In this document: piece by piece, positions 8,785-18,556 of the stretch
How positions within the stretch are numbered: the first letter of the stretch is position 1
How the letters are laid out: each line of letters begins with the position of its first letter
Source: RYN-230 sp963841695
GTDB taxonomy: Bacteria > Actinomycetota > Actinomycetes > Streptosporangiales > Streptosporangiaceae
Reading direction: 5' to 3'
DNA: 64,000 bases
Assembly: GCA_963841695.1 (NCBI GenBank)
Contig: CAWJDQ010000001.1
Span: 186,001 to 250,000 of the forward strand
Program-made: the position numbers and the translations under genes
Notes under the pieces: model-generated
Databases searched by the model: none
The model's input: the letters and a program-made list of their open reading frames with translations, nothing else
Told to the model about the DNA's origin: nothing

Positions 8785-9870
8785 ATGAACCACCACGATG
8801 ACTCGCGGCCAGGGCTGCCACCGGGAGGGCTGGAGGAGATGGTGGCCGCGGCCACCATGGCGCCGTCGATGCACAACACGCAGCCGTGGCGCTTCCGGTT
8901 CGAGCCCGGCAGCCAGACGATCAGCCTGTCCGCCGACCCGGCGCGGATGCTGCGGGTGGCCGACCCCGAGGGGCGCGCGCTGCACATCGCCTGCGGCGCG
9001 GCGCTGTTCAACCTGCGGCTGGCCGCCGTGGCGGCCGGACGGCACGCGGTGGTCCGGCTCATTCCCGATCCTGGCCAGCCGCTGCTGCTCGCGACGGTGC
9101 GGCTGGCCGGGGCCTGCCGCCCGCAGCAGCAGGACCGTGAGCTCTATGCGGCCATCCCCGCCCGGCGGACCAACCGGAGCCCGTTCAGCGGCCGGCCGGT
9201 GCCGCCGGGGGTGGCCGCGGAACTGGCTGAGGCGGCCCGGCTCGAGGGCGCCACGCTGCATTTTCCTGGCGGCGAGGAGGTCAGCCGGCTGCTCCACCTG
9301 GCCCGGGACGCCGAGCTCGGGTTGCTGGCCGACCCGGCCTACCGCGCCGAGCTGGCCCGGTGGGCGGGCGGTGCCCGGCACCAGGACGGCGTGTCCGATG
9401 AGGCCGCCGGGCCACGCGATCCCGCCGGGGCCACGCCCGTGCGCGACTTCACGCCCGGCCGCCCCGGGCCGCCCCGGTACGCGTGGTTCGAGGACGCACC
9501 GCAGCTGGCCGTGTTGTCCACGACGTTCCGGGACCGGGCCGACTGGCTCCGCGCCGGGGCGGCGCTGGAGCGCGTCCTGCTGGTCGCGACGATCCGGGGC
9601 CTGGCCGCCAGCCCGCTCACCCCGCCGCTGGAAACGGCCGACGCCTGGCTGGTGCGCGATTCGCACACGGGGCCGGAGTACCCGCAGATGATCCTGCGGC
9701 TGGGCTACGGCCTCCCGGTGCCGCCGGCCCCCCGCCGCCCCGTGTCCGACGTGCTGGACACCGCACCCGCGGACCCCGCTGCCCCGCCCTGTCCCGCTGC
9801 GGGGGCACCCGGGCCAGGAACCGGGCCATGGGCCGAACGTGCCGCACGTTCGGGTCCTTCGGTCCTTTAA
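8785..9870 (+). CDS. Acg-like nitroreductase-family protein
   Basis: This protein of about 361 residues has the split nitroreductase fold of the M. tuberculosis Acg (Rv2032) family. 'MVAAATMAPSMHNTQPWRF' near the N-terminus is the FMN-binding-like segment; 'ARRTNRSPF' and 'PQMILRLGYGLPVPPAPRRP' near the end are family hallmarks. Acg proteins are DosR-controlled and are thought to bind or sequester FMN rather than reduce nitro compounds. I chose the internal ATG over longer forms because homology begins there and a G-rich site precedes it. A near-perfect DosR-like palindrome lies upstream. Confidence 0.85.
   Translation: MNHHDDSRPGLPPGGLEEMVAAATMAPSMHNTQPWRFRFEPGSQTISLSADPARMLRVADPEGRALHIACGAALFNLRLAAVAAGRHAVVRLIPDPGQPLLLATVRLAGACRPQQQDRELYAAIPARRTNRSPFSGRPVPPGVAAELAEAARLEGATLHFPGGEEVSRLLHLARDAELGLLADPAYRAELARWAGGARHQDGVSDEAAGPRDPAGATPVRDFTPGRPGPPRYAWFEDAPQLAVLSTTFRDRADWLRAGAALERVLLVATIRGLAASPLTPPLETADAWLVRDSHTGPEYPQMILRLGYGLPVPPAPRRPVSDVLDTAPADPAAPPCPAAGAPGPGTGPWAERAARSGPSVL
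9852..9865 (+). promoter_or_regulatory. DosR-box-like site at the end of the nitroreductase gene
   Basis: GGGTCCTTCGGTCC differs from the island motif at one arm position. It lies 100 nt before the PPOX start and overlaps the last codons of the nitroreductase gene. It would let PPOX, the FAD/Fe-S protein and nifJ have their own hypoxic promoter. Confidence 0.4.
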
Positions 9871-9964
9871 CGAGCGCGATCGGGCCGGCCAGACTTGGCC
9901 CCAGGCCTGGTGACTGCTTCCCGGGCCGGCCCCTGACCGGAGCCAACTGAGAGGGGATAGCGCC

Positions 9965-10447
9965 ATGGCCACCGAGCAACCGGACGACGGCACCCGCCTG
10001 CCTGTGATCTCCGAGCCCGTCGTCGAGATTCTCGATGCGACGCAGTGCCTGCCGCTGATCGCCGGCGGGGGTGTGGGCCGGATCGGGTACACCAGCCGGT
10101 TCGGGCCGACGGTGCTGCCCGTCAACTACCTGCTGTACGAGGACACGATCGTGTTCCGCACCGGGGTGCGCAGCTCCCTCGAGGAGGACCTGCGGACCGG
10201 GATCGCGGACGCGGAGTACTCCGTCGCGTTCGAGATAGACCAGATGAACCCGGTGACGGAGGAAGGGTGGAGCGTTCTCGTCCAGGGCGCCGCCCATTTC
10301 GTGGACTCCGACGAGGAACTCGCCCCGATTGCCCGGCTGGGCGTGCGGGCGTGGGCGGGCGGCGCCAAGGACCAGTTCGTCCGCATCATCCCCAGCCGTA
10401 TCACCGGCCGTCGCATCCGCAACGCCGCCGACGCGGCGGCCCGGTAG
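9965..10447 (+). CDS. Pyridoxamine 5'-phosphate oxidase-like (PPOX) flavin-binding protein
   Basis: This 160-residue split-barrel protein has 'GRIGYTSRFGPTVLPVNYLLYEDTIVFRT', the typical core of small PPOX-class proteins that bind FMN or F420, followed by 'EGWSVLVQGAAHFV' and the C-terminal 'ITGRRI'. Relatives occur in mycobacterial DosR regulons. The start follows 'gagaggggatagcgcc'. It is the first gene of a likely unit with the FAD/Fe-S oxidoreductase and nifJ. A catalytic role is not evident. Confidence 0.8.
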   Translation: MATEQPDDGTRLPVISEPVVEILDATQCLPLIAGGGVGRIGYTSRFGPTVLPVNYLLYEDTIVFRTGVRSSLEEDLRTGIADAEYSVAFEIDQMNPVTEEGWSVLVQGAAHFVDSDEELAPIARLGVRAWAGGAKDQFVRIIPSRITGRRIRNAADAAAR

Positions 10448-10485
10448 TGCGCACCCCAGGCCCGGGCCACGGGCCCGCGCGGGAT

Positions 10486-12098
10486 ATGACGCCCCTGCCG
10501 GACCTGCTGCACGACGCCGCCCGGGCCGGCCCGGTGCGCCAGCGCCGTCCCGTCTACCTGGACCTGCTGCCGCCGTGCAACGCCGGCTGCCCGGCCGGCG
10601 AGAACATCCAGGCCTGGCTGGCCGAGATCGAGGCCGGGCGGCCGGAGCAGGCCTGGCGGCAGCTGGTGGCGGACAACCCGCTGCCCGCCATCCACGGCCG
10701 GGTCTGCTATCACCCCTGCGAGACCGTGTGCAACCGGGCCGAGCTGGACAGCTCGGTGTCCATCCACGGGGTCGAGCGGTACCTGGGCGACCTGGCCCTG
10801 GAGCAGGGCTGGCCGCTCGATCCCCCGCCGCCACCCACCGGCCAGCGGGTGCTGGTGGTGGGGGCCGGGCCCAGCGGGCTGTCGGCCGGCTACCACCTGG
10901 CCCGGCTCGGGCACCAGGTGGAGATCAGGGACGCCAGCCCGGAGCCGGGCGGGATGATGCGCTACGGCATCCCCGCCTACCGGCTGCCCCGCGACGTGCT
11001 GGCCGGGGAGATCGGCCGGATCGAGGCGCTCGGCGTCACGATCACCTGCGGGCACCGGGTCACCGACCTGGACGCCGAGCGGCAGGCCGGGAACTTCGAC
11101 GCGGTGTTCGTCGCGGTCGGCGCGCACCTGTCCAAGCACGTGGACATCCCGGCCCGCGACGCCAGCCGCATGGTGGACGCGGTGTCGTTCCTGCGTGACG
11201 TGGCGTCCGGGGCGCGCCCGGAGATCGGCCGCCGGGTCGCCGTGTACGGCGGCGGCAACACCGCGATGGACGCGGCCCGGGTAGCCCGCCGTCTCGGCGC
11301 GGACGACACGCTGATCGTCTACCGCCGGACCCGGGCCCAGATGCCCGCGCACGAGGAAGAGGCCGAGGAGGCCGAGCGCGAGGGCGTCCGCATCAACTGG
11401 CTGCACACGATCACCGCGTTCGACGGGCCGGAGATGACGGTCGAGGTCATGGAGCTGGACGACGCGGGGTTCCCGCAGCCGACCGGCCAGACCGAGACGC
11501 TGGCCGCCGACACGCTGATCCTCGCCGTCGGGCAGGACGCCGACACCACGTTCCTCCGCCCGGTGCCCGGCGTGGAGTTCAAGCGGGACGGGACCGTGGT
11601 GGTGTCGCCCTCGATGATGACCGGCTGCCCGGGCCTGTTCGCGGGCGGGGACATGGTCCCCGCCGAGCGGACCGTCACCGTCGGGGTGGGACACGGCAAG
11701 AAGGCCGCCCGGTTCATCGACGCCTACCTGCGCGGCGAGCCTGCGATCCGCAGGCCAAGCACGAGGTGGCCGAGTTCGGACTGCTGCACCCCTGGTACCT
11801 CACCGACGCGAGCCAGCGCCACCAGCCCGAACGTGACCCGGCCGGCCGCGTCACCGATTTCGCCGAGGTGGTCGGCGGCCTCAGCGCGGAGCAGGCCACC
11901 TACGAGGCAGGCCGGTGCCTGTCCTGCGGGAACTGTTTCGAGTGCGACGGCTGCCTGGGCGCGTGCCCGGAGGACGCCGTGATCAAGCTCGGCCCGGGGA
12001 ACCGCTACCGCTTCGACTACGACCGGTGCACCGGCTGCGGAACGTGCTACGACCAGTGCCCGGTCCACGCCATCGAGATGATTCCGGAGAACAGCTGA
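10486..12098 (+). CDS. GltD-like FAD/NAD(P) oxidoreductase fused to a 2[4Fe-4S] ferredoxin domain, frameshifted near 11750
   Basis: This protein of about 537 residues has an N-terminal GltD-type Fe-S segment ('PPCNAGCPAGENIQAW', 'CYHPCETVCNRAELD'), an FAD motif 'GAGPSG' near 125, and an NADPH motif 'GGGNTAMDAARVARRLG' near 255. It ends in a bacterial ferredoxin domain ('CLSCGNCFECDGCLGACP', 'CTGCGTCYDQCP'). The frame changes near 11750, between 'YLRGEP' and 'KHEVAEFGLLHPWYL'. The TGA overlaps the nifJ ATG. Fusion to a ferredoxin and coupling to nifJ suggest electron transfer between reduced ferredoxin and NADP(H) rather than glutamate synthesis (inference). A GTG at 10447 overlapping the PPOX stop is an alternative start. 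Confidence 0.85.
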
Positions 12099-15000
12099 TG
12101 CGCGCCACGATCGACGGCAACGAGGCGGCCGTGTCGGTCGCCTACCGGCTCAACGAGGTGTGCTGCATCTACCCGATCACCCCGTCCTCGCCCATGGCCG
12201 AGCTGGCCGACGAGTGGTCCAGCCACGGGCGGGCGAACCTGTGGGGCAGCGTGCCCTCGGTGGTGGAAATGCAGAGCGAGGGCGGCGCGGCGGGGGCGCT
12301 GCACGGCGCGCTGCAGAGCGGCGCCCTGGCCACCACGTTCACCGCGTCCCAGGGCCTGCTGCTGATGATCCCCAACATGTACAAGATCGCCGGCGAGCTC
12401 ACCCCCACCGTGCTGCACGTGGCGGCCCGGTCCCTGGCCGCGCAGGGCTTGTCAATCTTCGGCGACCACGCCGACGTGATGGCGGTGCGCCAGACCGGCT
12501 TCGCGCTGCTCGCCTCGTCGTGCGTGCAGGAAGCGCATGACCTGGCCCTGGTCGCGCAGGCCGCCTCGCTGGCGACGAGGGTGCCGTTCGTGCATTTCTT
12601 CGACGGGTTCCGCACCTCGCACGAGCTGAACACCATCGACCTGCTCACCGACGACGACCTGCGCGCGCTGATCCCCGAGCAGCTGATCCGGGACCACCGC
12701 GGCCGGGCCCTGTCCCCGGACCGCCCCTTCATCCGCGGCACGGCGCAGAACCCCGACGTGTACTTCCAGGGCCGGGAGACGGTCAACCCGTACTACGCGC
12801 GGGTCCCCGGCGCGGTCACCGCGGCGATGGACGCGCTGGCCGCGCGCACGGGCCGCCCCTACCACCTGGTCAACTACACCGGCGACCCGGCGGCCGAGCG
12901 GGTCATCGTGATCATGGGGTCCGGCGCGCAGACCGCCGCGCAGACCGCGGAGTACCTGACCGCCCGGGGCGAGAAGGTCGGCGTGGCCACCCTGCGGCTG
13001 TACCGCCCGTTCCCGGCCGGGGCGCTGCTGGCCGCCCTGCCGCCGGCGGCCCGCCGGGTGGCCGTGCTGGACCGGACCAAGGAACCGGGGTCGCAGGGTG
13101 AGCCGCTGTTCCTCGACGTGCTCACCGCGCTGGCCGAAGCGCACGCCGCCGGCACCAGGGAAAGCATGCCGGTCGTGACCGGCGGGAGGTACGGGCTGTC
13201 CTCCAAGGAGTTCACCCCGGCCATGGTGGCGGGCGTGTTCGCCGACCTCGCCGCGGAGCACCCGAAGCCGAGGTTCACCATCGGCATCCACGACGACGTC
13301 GGCCGGCTCAGCCTGGACTACGACCCGTCGCTGGACATCGAGCCGGCCAGCACCGTCCGCGCGGTGTTCTTCGGCCTCGGCTCGGACGGCACGGTCGGCG
13401 CGAACAAGAACACCATCAAGATCCTCGGCGGCGACGCGGGCCTGAACGCCCAGGGGTACTTCGTCTACGACTCCAAGAAGTCCGGCTCGCAGACCGTCTC
13501 GCACCTGCGGTTCGGGCCGGAGCCCATCCGGGCGCCGTACCTGGTGCAGGCGGCCAGCTTCGTCGGCTGCCACCAGGCCGAGCTGCTGGAGCGGGCCGAT
13601 GTGCTGGGCGTGGCCGCTCCCGGGGCGACGCTGCTGCTCAACACGCCGCGCCCGGCCGCGGAGGTGTGGGACAGCCTGCCCCGCCCGGTCCAGGACCAGA
13701 TCCTGGCCAAGAAGATCACCGTCTACGCCATCGACGCCACCGAGGTGGCCCGCGAGGCCGGCCTGCCCGGGCGGATCAACACCGTGCTGCAGACCTGTTT
13801 CTTCGCCATCTCCGGGGTGCTGCCCCGGGACGAGGCGATCGCGGCCATCAAGGCGGCCATCGTCAAGACCTACGGCCGCCGCGGCGCCGAGGTCGTGCAG
13901 CGCAACAACGCGGCGGTGGACCGGGCGCTCGCCTCGCTGCACCTGGTCGAGGTGCCGGCGGCGGCGAGTGCCACCCGCGGGCTGCCGCTGATGGTCCCGG
14001 ACGACGCCCCGGAGTTCGTCCGCCAGGTCACCGCCGAGATGATGGCCGGCCGGGGGGACGCCCTCCCGGTCAGTGCGCTGCCGGTGGACGGCACCTACCC
14101 CAGCGGCACCACCGCATACGAGAAGCGCAACATCTCCGACCTGGTCGCCGACTGGGACCCGGACCTGTGCATCCAGTGCGGCAACTGCAGCTTCGTCTGC
14201 CCGCACAGCGTGATCCGGTCCAAGTTCTACGACCCGGCCGGGCTGTCCGGGGCCCCGGACAGCTTCCCGTCCATGCCGCTGGACGCCCGCGGCCTGCCTG
14301 ACACCCGGTACACGCTGCAGGTCTATGTGGAGGACTGCACCGGGTGCGCGCTGTGCGTGGAGGCCTGCCCCATCGCCTCGCCCCGCGAGCCGGGGCGCAA
14401 GGCGATCAACCTGGCCCCGCGCGAGCCCCTGGTGGCCGCCGGGCGCGAGAACGTCGCCTTCTTCGAGACGCTGCCGGTGAACGACCGGACCCGGGTGGAC
14501 TTCGGCACGGTCCGTGGCACCCAGTTCCTGCAGCCGCTGTTCGAGTTCTCCGGCGCCTGCGCCGGCTGCGGGGAGACCCCGTACCTCAAGGTGCTGTCCC
14601 AGCTGTTCGGCGACCGGCTGATGATCGCCAACGCGACCGGCTGCTCGTCGATCTACGGCGGGAACCTGCCCACCACCCCCTGGGCCACCGACGCGGCCGG
14701 CCGGGGCCCGGCCTGGTCCAACTCGCTGTTCGAGGACAACGCCGAGTTCGGGCTGGGCTTCCGGCTCGCCGCCGACCTGCACCTGGGGCTGGCCCGGTCC
14801 CGGCTGACCCAGCTGCGCGAGCAGATCGGCCCGGATCTGGTGGACGGCATCCTGGGCGCGCCGCAGCGCCGGGAGTCCGAGCTTGCCGAGCAGCGCGCCC
14901 GGGTGGACGAGCTGACTCACCGGCTGGACGCCCTCGACGGGGCCGATGAGGTCCTCGTTGCGGATCTGAGAAGCGTGCTCGGCCAGCTGGTCCGGCGCAG

Positions 15001-15694
15001 CGTCTGGCTGGTCGGGGGGGACGGCTGGGCTTATGACATCGGCTCGGGCGGCCTGGATCACGTGCTGGCCTCCGGGCGCAACGTCAACGTGCTGGTCCTC
15101 GACACCGAGGTGTACTCGAACACCGGCGGCCAGGCGTCCAAGGCCACGCCGCTGGGCGCGGTGGCCAAGTTCGCCGCGGCCGGGAAAACCGTGCCCAAGA
15201 AAGACCTGGCCCTGCAGGCCATCGCCTACGGGAACGTGTACGTGGCCCGGGTGGCGATGGGCGCCGACGCGCAGCAGACGCTCCGGGCGCTGCGGGAGGC
15301 GGAAGCCTACGACGGGCCATCGCTGGTCATCGCCTACAGCCACTGCATCGCCCACGGGATCGACATGGCCAAGGGCATGGACCAGCAGTACCGGGCCGTG
15401 GCCAGCGGGTACTGGCCGCTGATCCGCTACGACCCGGTGCTGCGCGCCGCCGGCGAGAACCCGTTCCTGCTCGACTCGCCGCGGCCGCGGATCCCGCTGG
15501 CCGAGTACACCAGCCGGGAGCTGCGGTACCGGATCCTGGCCAACACCGACCCGGTGGAGGCCGAGCGGCTGCTCAGCCTGGCCGAGCAGGAGGTCAGGCA
15601 GCGCTGGGCCAGCTACGAGGAGATGGCCACCCGCGGGCCGGCCCGGTTCCCCGCCGACGCCTCTAGGCCCGGTGGGCCTGCTCCGGGTCGGTGA
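12098..15694 (+). CDS. nifJ: Pyruvate:ferredoxin (flavodoxin) oxidoreductase
   Basis: This intact single-chain PFOR of about 1198 residues is of normal length. Domains in order: pyrimidine-binding TPP domain ('YPITPSSPMAELADEW'), domain II, the gamma-type domain ('FFGLGSDGTVGANKNTIKIL'), a 2[4Fe-4S] ferredoxin domain with Cys near 690-701 ('CIQCGNCSFVCP') and near 746 ('CTGCALCVEACP'), and the TPP-pyrophosphate domain ('CAGCGETPYLKVL' near 817, 'DTEVYSNTGGQASKATP' near 1005). It oxidises pyruvate and CoA to acetyl-CoA and CO2, reducing ferredoxin. It is coupled to the GltD-like gene. PFOR is oxygen-sensitive, so a hypoxic role fits the island. The last 32 nt overlap the convergent regulator gene. 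Confidence 0.95.
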   Translation: MRATIDGNEAAVSVAYRLNEVCCIYPITPSSPMAELADEWSSHGRANLWGSVPSVVEMQSEGGAAGALHGALQSGALATTFTASQGLLLMIPNMYKIAGELTPTVLHVAARSLAAQGLSIFGDHADVMAVRQTGFALLASSCVQEAHDLALVAQAASLATRVPFVHFFDGFRTSHELNTIDLLTDDDLRALIPEQLIRDHRGRALSPDRPFIRGTAQNPDVYFQGRETVNPYYARVPGAVTAAMDALAARTGRPYHLVNYTGDPAAERVIVIMGSGAQTAAQTAEYLTARGEKVGVATLRLYRPFPAGALLAALPPAARRVAVLDRTKEPGSQGEPLFLDVLTALAEAHAAGTRESMPVVTGGRYGLSSKEFTPAMVAGVFADLAAEHPKPRFTIGIHDDVGRLSLDYDPSLDIEPASTVRAVFFGLGSDGTVGANKNTIKILGGDAGLNAQGYFVYDSKKSGSQTVSHLRFGPEPIRAPYLVQAASFVGCHQAELLERADVLGVAAPGATLLLNTPRPAAEVWDSLPRPVQDQILAKKITVYAIDATEVAREAGLPGRINTVLQTCFFAISGVLPRDEAIAAIKAAIVKTYGRRGAEVVQRNNAAVDRALASLHLVEVPAAASATRGLPLMVPDDAPEFVRQVTAEMMAGRGDALPVSALPVDGTYPSGTTAYEKRNISDLVADWDPDLCIQCGNCSFVCPHSVIRSKFYDPAGLSGAPDSFPSMPLDARGLPDTRYTLQVYVEDCTGCALCVEACPIASPREPGRKAINLAPREPLVAAGRENVAFFETLPVNDRTRVDFGTVRGTQFLQPLFEFSGACAGCGETPYLKVLSQLFGDRLMIANATGCSSIYGGNLPTTPWATDAAGRGPAWSNSLFEDNAEFGLGFRLAADLHLGLARSRLTQLREQIGPDLVDGILGAPQRRESELAEQRARVDELTHRLDALDGADEVLVADLRSVLGQLVRRSVWLVGGDGWAYDIGSGGLDHVLASGRNVNVLVLDTEVYSNTGGQASKATPLGAVAKFAAAGKTVPKKDLALQAIAYGNVYVARVAMGADAQQTLRALREAEAYDGPSLVIAYSHCIAHGIDMAKGMDQQYRAVASGYWPLIRYDPVLRAAGENPFLLDSPRPRIPLAEYTSRELRYRILANTDPVEAERLLSLAEQEVRQRWASYEEMATRGPARFPADASRPGGPAPGR

Positions 15695-16370
15695 AGATCC
15701 GGGCGGCGTAGGCGGCGGCCTGGGTCCGGCGTTCCATGCCCAGCTTGGCGAACAACGCCGAGACGTAGTTCTTGACCGTTTTCTCGGCCAGGAACAGGCG
15801 CTCGCCGATCTGCCGGTTGGTCAGGCCCTCGCCGATCAGTTCCAGGATCCGCCGCTCCTGGGTGGTGAGCCCGGTCAGCGGGTCGGCGTGCGCCGCCTGG
15901 TCCCGCATCCGCTTCATGACCCGGCTGGCCGCCTCCGGGTCCAGCATGGACTCGCCGGCCGCCAGCGCCCGCACCGCGCCGACCAGGTCGGTGCCGCGGA
16001 TCTGCTTGAGCACGTAGCCGGCGGCGCCGGCCATGATCGCGTCGAACAGTGCCTCGTCGTCCCCGAACGAGGTCAGCATCAGGCACGCCACCTGCGGCAT
16101 CTTGGACCGGATCTCGCGGCAGACGCTGACGCCGTCCCCGTCCGGCAGGCGCACGTCGAGCACGGCGACATCGGGCCGCAGCGCCGGGATCCGGGCCAGG
16201 GCAGACGCGGCGGTCCCCGCCTCGCCGACGACGACGATGTCGGCCTCGGCTTCCAGCAGCTCTTTCACGCCCCGGCGGACGATCTCGTGGTCGTCCAGCA
16301 GGAACACGCCGATCTGCGGCGGACCCGCCGCTGATTCGTCCTGCCGCTGACCCGCCGCTGATTCGTCCAT
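15663..16370 (-). CDS. devR: DevR/DosR-like NarL-family response regulator
   Basis: This 235-residue regulator has a receiver domain with acidic pocket 'LLDDHE', phosphoacceptor D72 ('VLDVRLPDGDG'), switch residue near T100 and K122 ('VLKQ'). The C-terminal LuxR/NarL HTH (about 165-228) contains 'LTNRQIGERLFLAEKTVKNYV', close to the DevR/DosR recognition region. I chose the ATG at 16370, since the upstream extension is unconserved arginine-rich sequence. The first 18 residues carry a duplicated 'DESAAG' motif. A DosR-like box lies 106 nt upstream, suggesting autoregulation. No sensor kinase gene is in the window, so its DevS partner must be elsewhere. Confidence 0.88.
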   Translation of the reverse strand: MDESAAGQRQDESAAGPPQIGVFLLDDHEIVRRGVKELLEAEADIVVVGEAGTAASALARIPALRPDVAVLDVRLPDGDGVSVCREIRSKMPQVACLMLTSFGDDEALFDAIMAGAAGYVLKQIRGTDLVGAVRALAAGESMLDPEAASRVMKRMRDQAAHADPLTGLTTQERRILELIGEGLTNRQIGERLFLAEKTVKNYVSALFAKLGMERRTQAAAYAARIFTDPEQAHRA

Positions 16371-16687
16371 GGGGCTGGGCCTTCCTCTCTGCCGCTCCCG
16401 GGTGCGCGTCGGTGCGGCGCGGCTGCTCACCGGTCGATGTGAGCTCACCCTAGCCGGGCCAGGCGGCCAGGTCAGCGGACCTTGGTCCCGACTGCCGCGG
16501 GGCGAACGGGTTTTCCTGGCCGCGGCCTGGGCGGCCGCGCCGCGCGGCTCCCGGTGCCCCGGGGACCAAGGGCCCGGCGAAACAGGCCGAAGGCCGATGG
16601 CCGCCGGCGGGGCGGCGGGCGAGGCTGGCCCTAGAGGCCAGAGCCGGCCGCTGGGCGGCCGCGGCAGCGAGGGACGAGGAGAACGAG
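16371..16687. promoter_or_regulatory. Divergent devR/GAPDH control region with two DosR-like boxes
   Basis: This 317-nt gene-free region holds CGGACCTTGGTCCC at 16476-16489 (106 nt before devR) and GGGACCAAGGGCCC at 16562-16575 (113 nt before GAPDH). Each fits the DosR-type pattern and each is at the same distance from its divergent gene. I see no coding signal here. Confidence 0.6.
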
Positions 16688-17687
16688 ATGGCCATCCGGG
16701 TGGGAATCAATGGCTTCGGCCGGGTCGGCCGCGCTTTCGTGCGGCGCGCCCTGCAGCGGGATGACCTGGAGGTGGTGGCCGTCAACGACCTCACCGACGC
16801 CCGGACGCTGGCGCACCTGCTGGAATTCGACTCCACCTACGGCCGGCTCGGCCATGCCGTGGGCCACGGGCCGGATTCGATCACCGTGGACGACGCGACG
16901 ATCGCGGTGCTGTCCTCCGCGAGCCGGCCGGGATCGACTGGACCGGGCTGGGCGTCAGCGTCGTCATCGAGTCCACCGGGAAATTCCGCGCCCGCGAGGA
17001 CGCCGCCGTCCACCTCAAGGGCGGGGCCCGCAAGGTGCTGATCTCCGCGCCGGGCAAGAATGCCGACCTCACCGTGGTCATCGGGGTCAACGACGGCGAG
17101 TATGACCCCCAGCGCCATGACGTGATTTCCGCCGCCTCGTGCACCACGAACTGCGTGGTGCCCATGGCCAAGGTCCTGCAGGACTCGTTCGGCCTGCACA
17201 CCGGCCTGATGACCACCATCCACGCCTACACCGGCGACCAGATGCTGCTGGACGGGCCGCACAAGGACCTGCGGCGGGCGCGCAGCGCGGCCGTCAGCAT
17301 CGTGCCGACCAGCACGGGCGCGGCCCGCACCGCCGGGCTGGTCATCCCCGAGCTGGCCGGGCGCTGGACGGCGTCGCCGTCCGGGTGCCGGTGGAGGACG
17401 GCTCGCTCACCGACCTGACCGCCGTGCTGGGCCGCGAGGTGACCGCCGCGGAGGTCAACCAGGCCTTCGAGCAGGCGGCCGCGGGCAGCCTGTCCGGGGT
17501 GCTGCACTACAGCACCGAGCCCCTGGTGTCCCGCGACATCATCGGCGACCCCGCGTCCTGCGTATTCGACTCCGGCCTGACCCAGGCGGCGGGCAGCCTG
17601 GTGAAGATCTTCGGCTGGTACGACAACGAGTGGGGCTACACCTGCCGGCTGGCCGATCTGGCCGGCCTTGTCGGCGCGCAGCTCTAG
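16688..17687 (+). CDS. gap: Glyceraldehyde-3-phosphate dehydrogenase, type I; frameshifts near 16915 and 17363
   Basis: Repaired, this is a complete GAPDH of about 333 residues. It has the NAD-binding start 'RVGINGFGRVGRAFVRRAL', the catalytic-Cys motif 'SAASCTTNCVVPMAKVL', 'HAYTGDQMLLDGPHKDLRRAR', and the C-terminal 'WYDNEWGYTCRLADL'. Two single-base changes break it: near 16915 (before 'REPAGIDWTGLGVSVVIESTG') and near 17363, where 'GRLDGVAVRVP' requires one more C. The ribosome site is 'gaggagaacgag'. Placement beside devR under its own DosR-like box suggests a glycolytic isozyme used under hypoxia, before a universal stress gene 28 nt downstream. Confidence 0.88.
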
Positions 17688-17715
17688 CCGGGCTGCCGCG
17701 GTCCGGGAGGAAGAC

Positions 17716-18543
17716 ATGGCGGGCAGGCCGATCACCGTGGGGACCGACGGCTCGGAAGAATCGCTGCGGGCCGTGGACTGGGCGGCCCGCGAGGCCGTGC
17801 TGCGCAGCTCGCCGCTGCGGATCGTCTCCGTCCTCGCGCTGCCGCCCCGGGCGAGCCGGTACCAGCCGCCCGGACGGCCGGATGCCGTGGCCGAGGCGGT
17901 GCGCGAGTCGTACACCGCCGCGCTGGCCACCGCGGCGCGGCGGGCGGCGGACGCGGAGCCAGGCCTGGCGGTCGACACGCGGCTGCTGCCTGGTCCGCCC
18001 GCCCGGGCTCTCGCCGAGGCCACCGCGGACGCGTCGATGCTGGTCGTCGGCTCGCGCGGCGGGAGAACGGTCACCGGCCTGGTCCTGGGCTCGGTCAGCC
18101 GGTACGCCGCCACCCACGCCCGGTGCCCGGTCGTGGTCCGGCGCGGGGACGGGAAATCCGCGTACCGGGAGATCGTCGTCGGGCTCGGCGATCTGGACCA
18201 GTCCGCGGCCGCGCTCGGGTTTGCCTTCGAGGAAGCGGCGCTGCGCCAGGCCAGGCTGACCGTCGTGCACGCCTGGTCCTGTTTCCTGCCCGGGCCCGGG
18301 CCCGGGCTGGCCGCCCGGGTGCACGACGCGGTGGCCGGATGGCAGGAGAAGTACCCGGCCGTCGAAACCGGCACGGACATCATGCACGCGCAGCCCGCGC
18401 GCCTGATCGGCGCCGCGTCAGCCCGCGCCGACCTGGTCGTGCTCGGCCGCCGTCCGGGCGGGGCCGCAGGCCCCGGCGGGGGCTCAGTCATTCATGCCGT
18501 CCTGCACCACACCCGCGGCCCGGTCGCCGTCGTGGCGGGCTGA
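17716..18543 (+). CDS. Tandem-domain universal stress protein
   Basis: This 275-residue protein has two Usp domains. The first has 'ITVGTDGSEESLRAVDWAAREA' and the ATP signature 'GSRGGRTVTGLVLGSVS'; the second starts at 'REIVVGLGDLDQS' and is divergent, its ATP loop reduced to 'GRRPGG'. It follows GAPDH by 28 nt with a 'ggaggaa' ribosome site and probably shares its transcript. Two-domain USPs are common in DosR regulons. Confidence 0.88.
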   Translation: MAGRPITVGTDGSEESLRAVDWAAREAVLRSSPLRIVSVLALPPRASRYQPPGRPDAVAEAVRESYTAALATAARRAADAEPGLAVDTRLLPGPPARALAEATADASMLVVGSRGGRTVTGLVLGSVSRYAATHARCPVVVRRGDGKSAYREIVVGLGDLDQSAAALGFAFEEAALRQARLTVVHAWSCFLPGPGPGLAARVHDAVAGWQEKYPAVETGTDIMHAQPARLIGAASARADLVVLGRRPGGAAGPGGGSVIHAVLHHTRGPVAVVAG

Positions 18544-18556
18544 CCACCGCCTGCCC

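Noticed and set aside
9617..10834. Long minus-strand frame across the nitroreductase and PPOX genes
   Set aside because: Composition is Arg/Pro/Gly-rich with no motif; the plus-strand genes explain the region fully.
12452..15355. A 967-codon open frame on the minus strand opposite nifJ
   Set aside because: It is a shadow of the very GC-rich nifJ gene: no ribosome site, low-complexity residues (Gly, Arg, Val, Gln) and no family resemblance, while nifJ is complete on the other strand.
16688..17687. Programmed frameshifting to explain breaks in GAPDH and other genes
   Set aside because: The breaks occur at unrelated places in many housekeeping-type genes without slippery-site and structure signals; error or indel is simpler.
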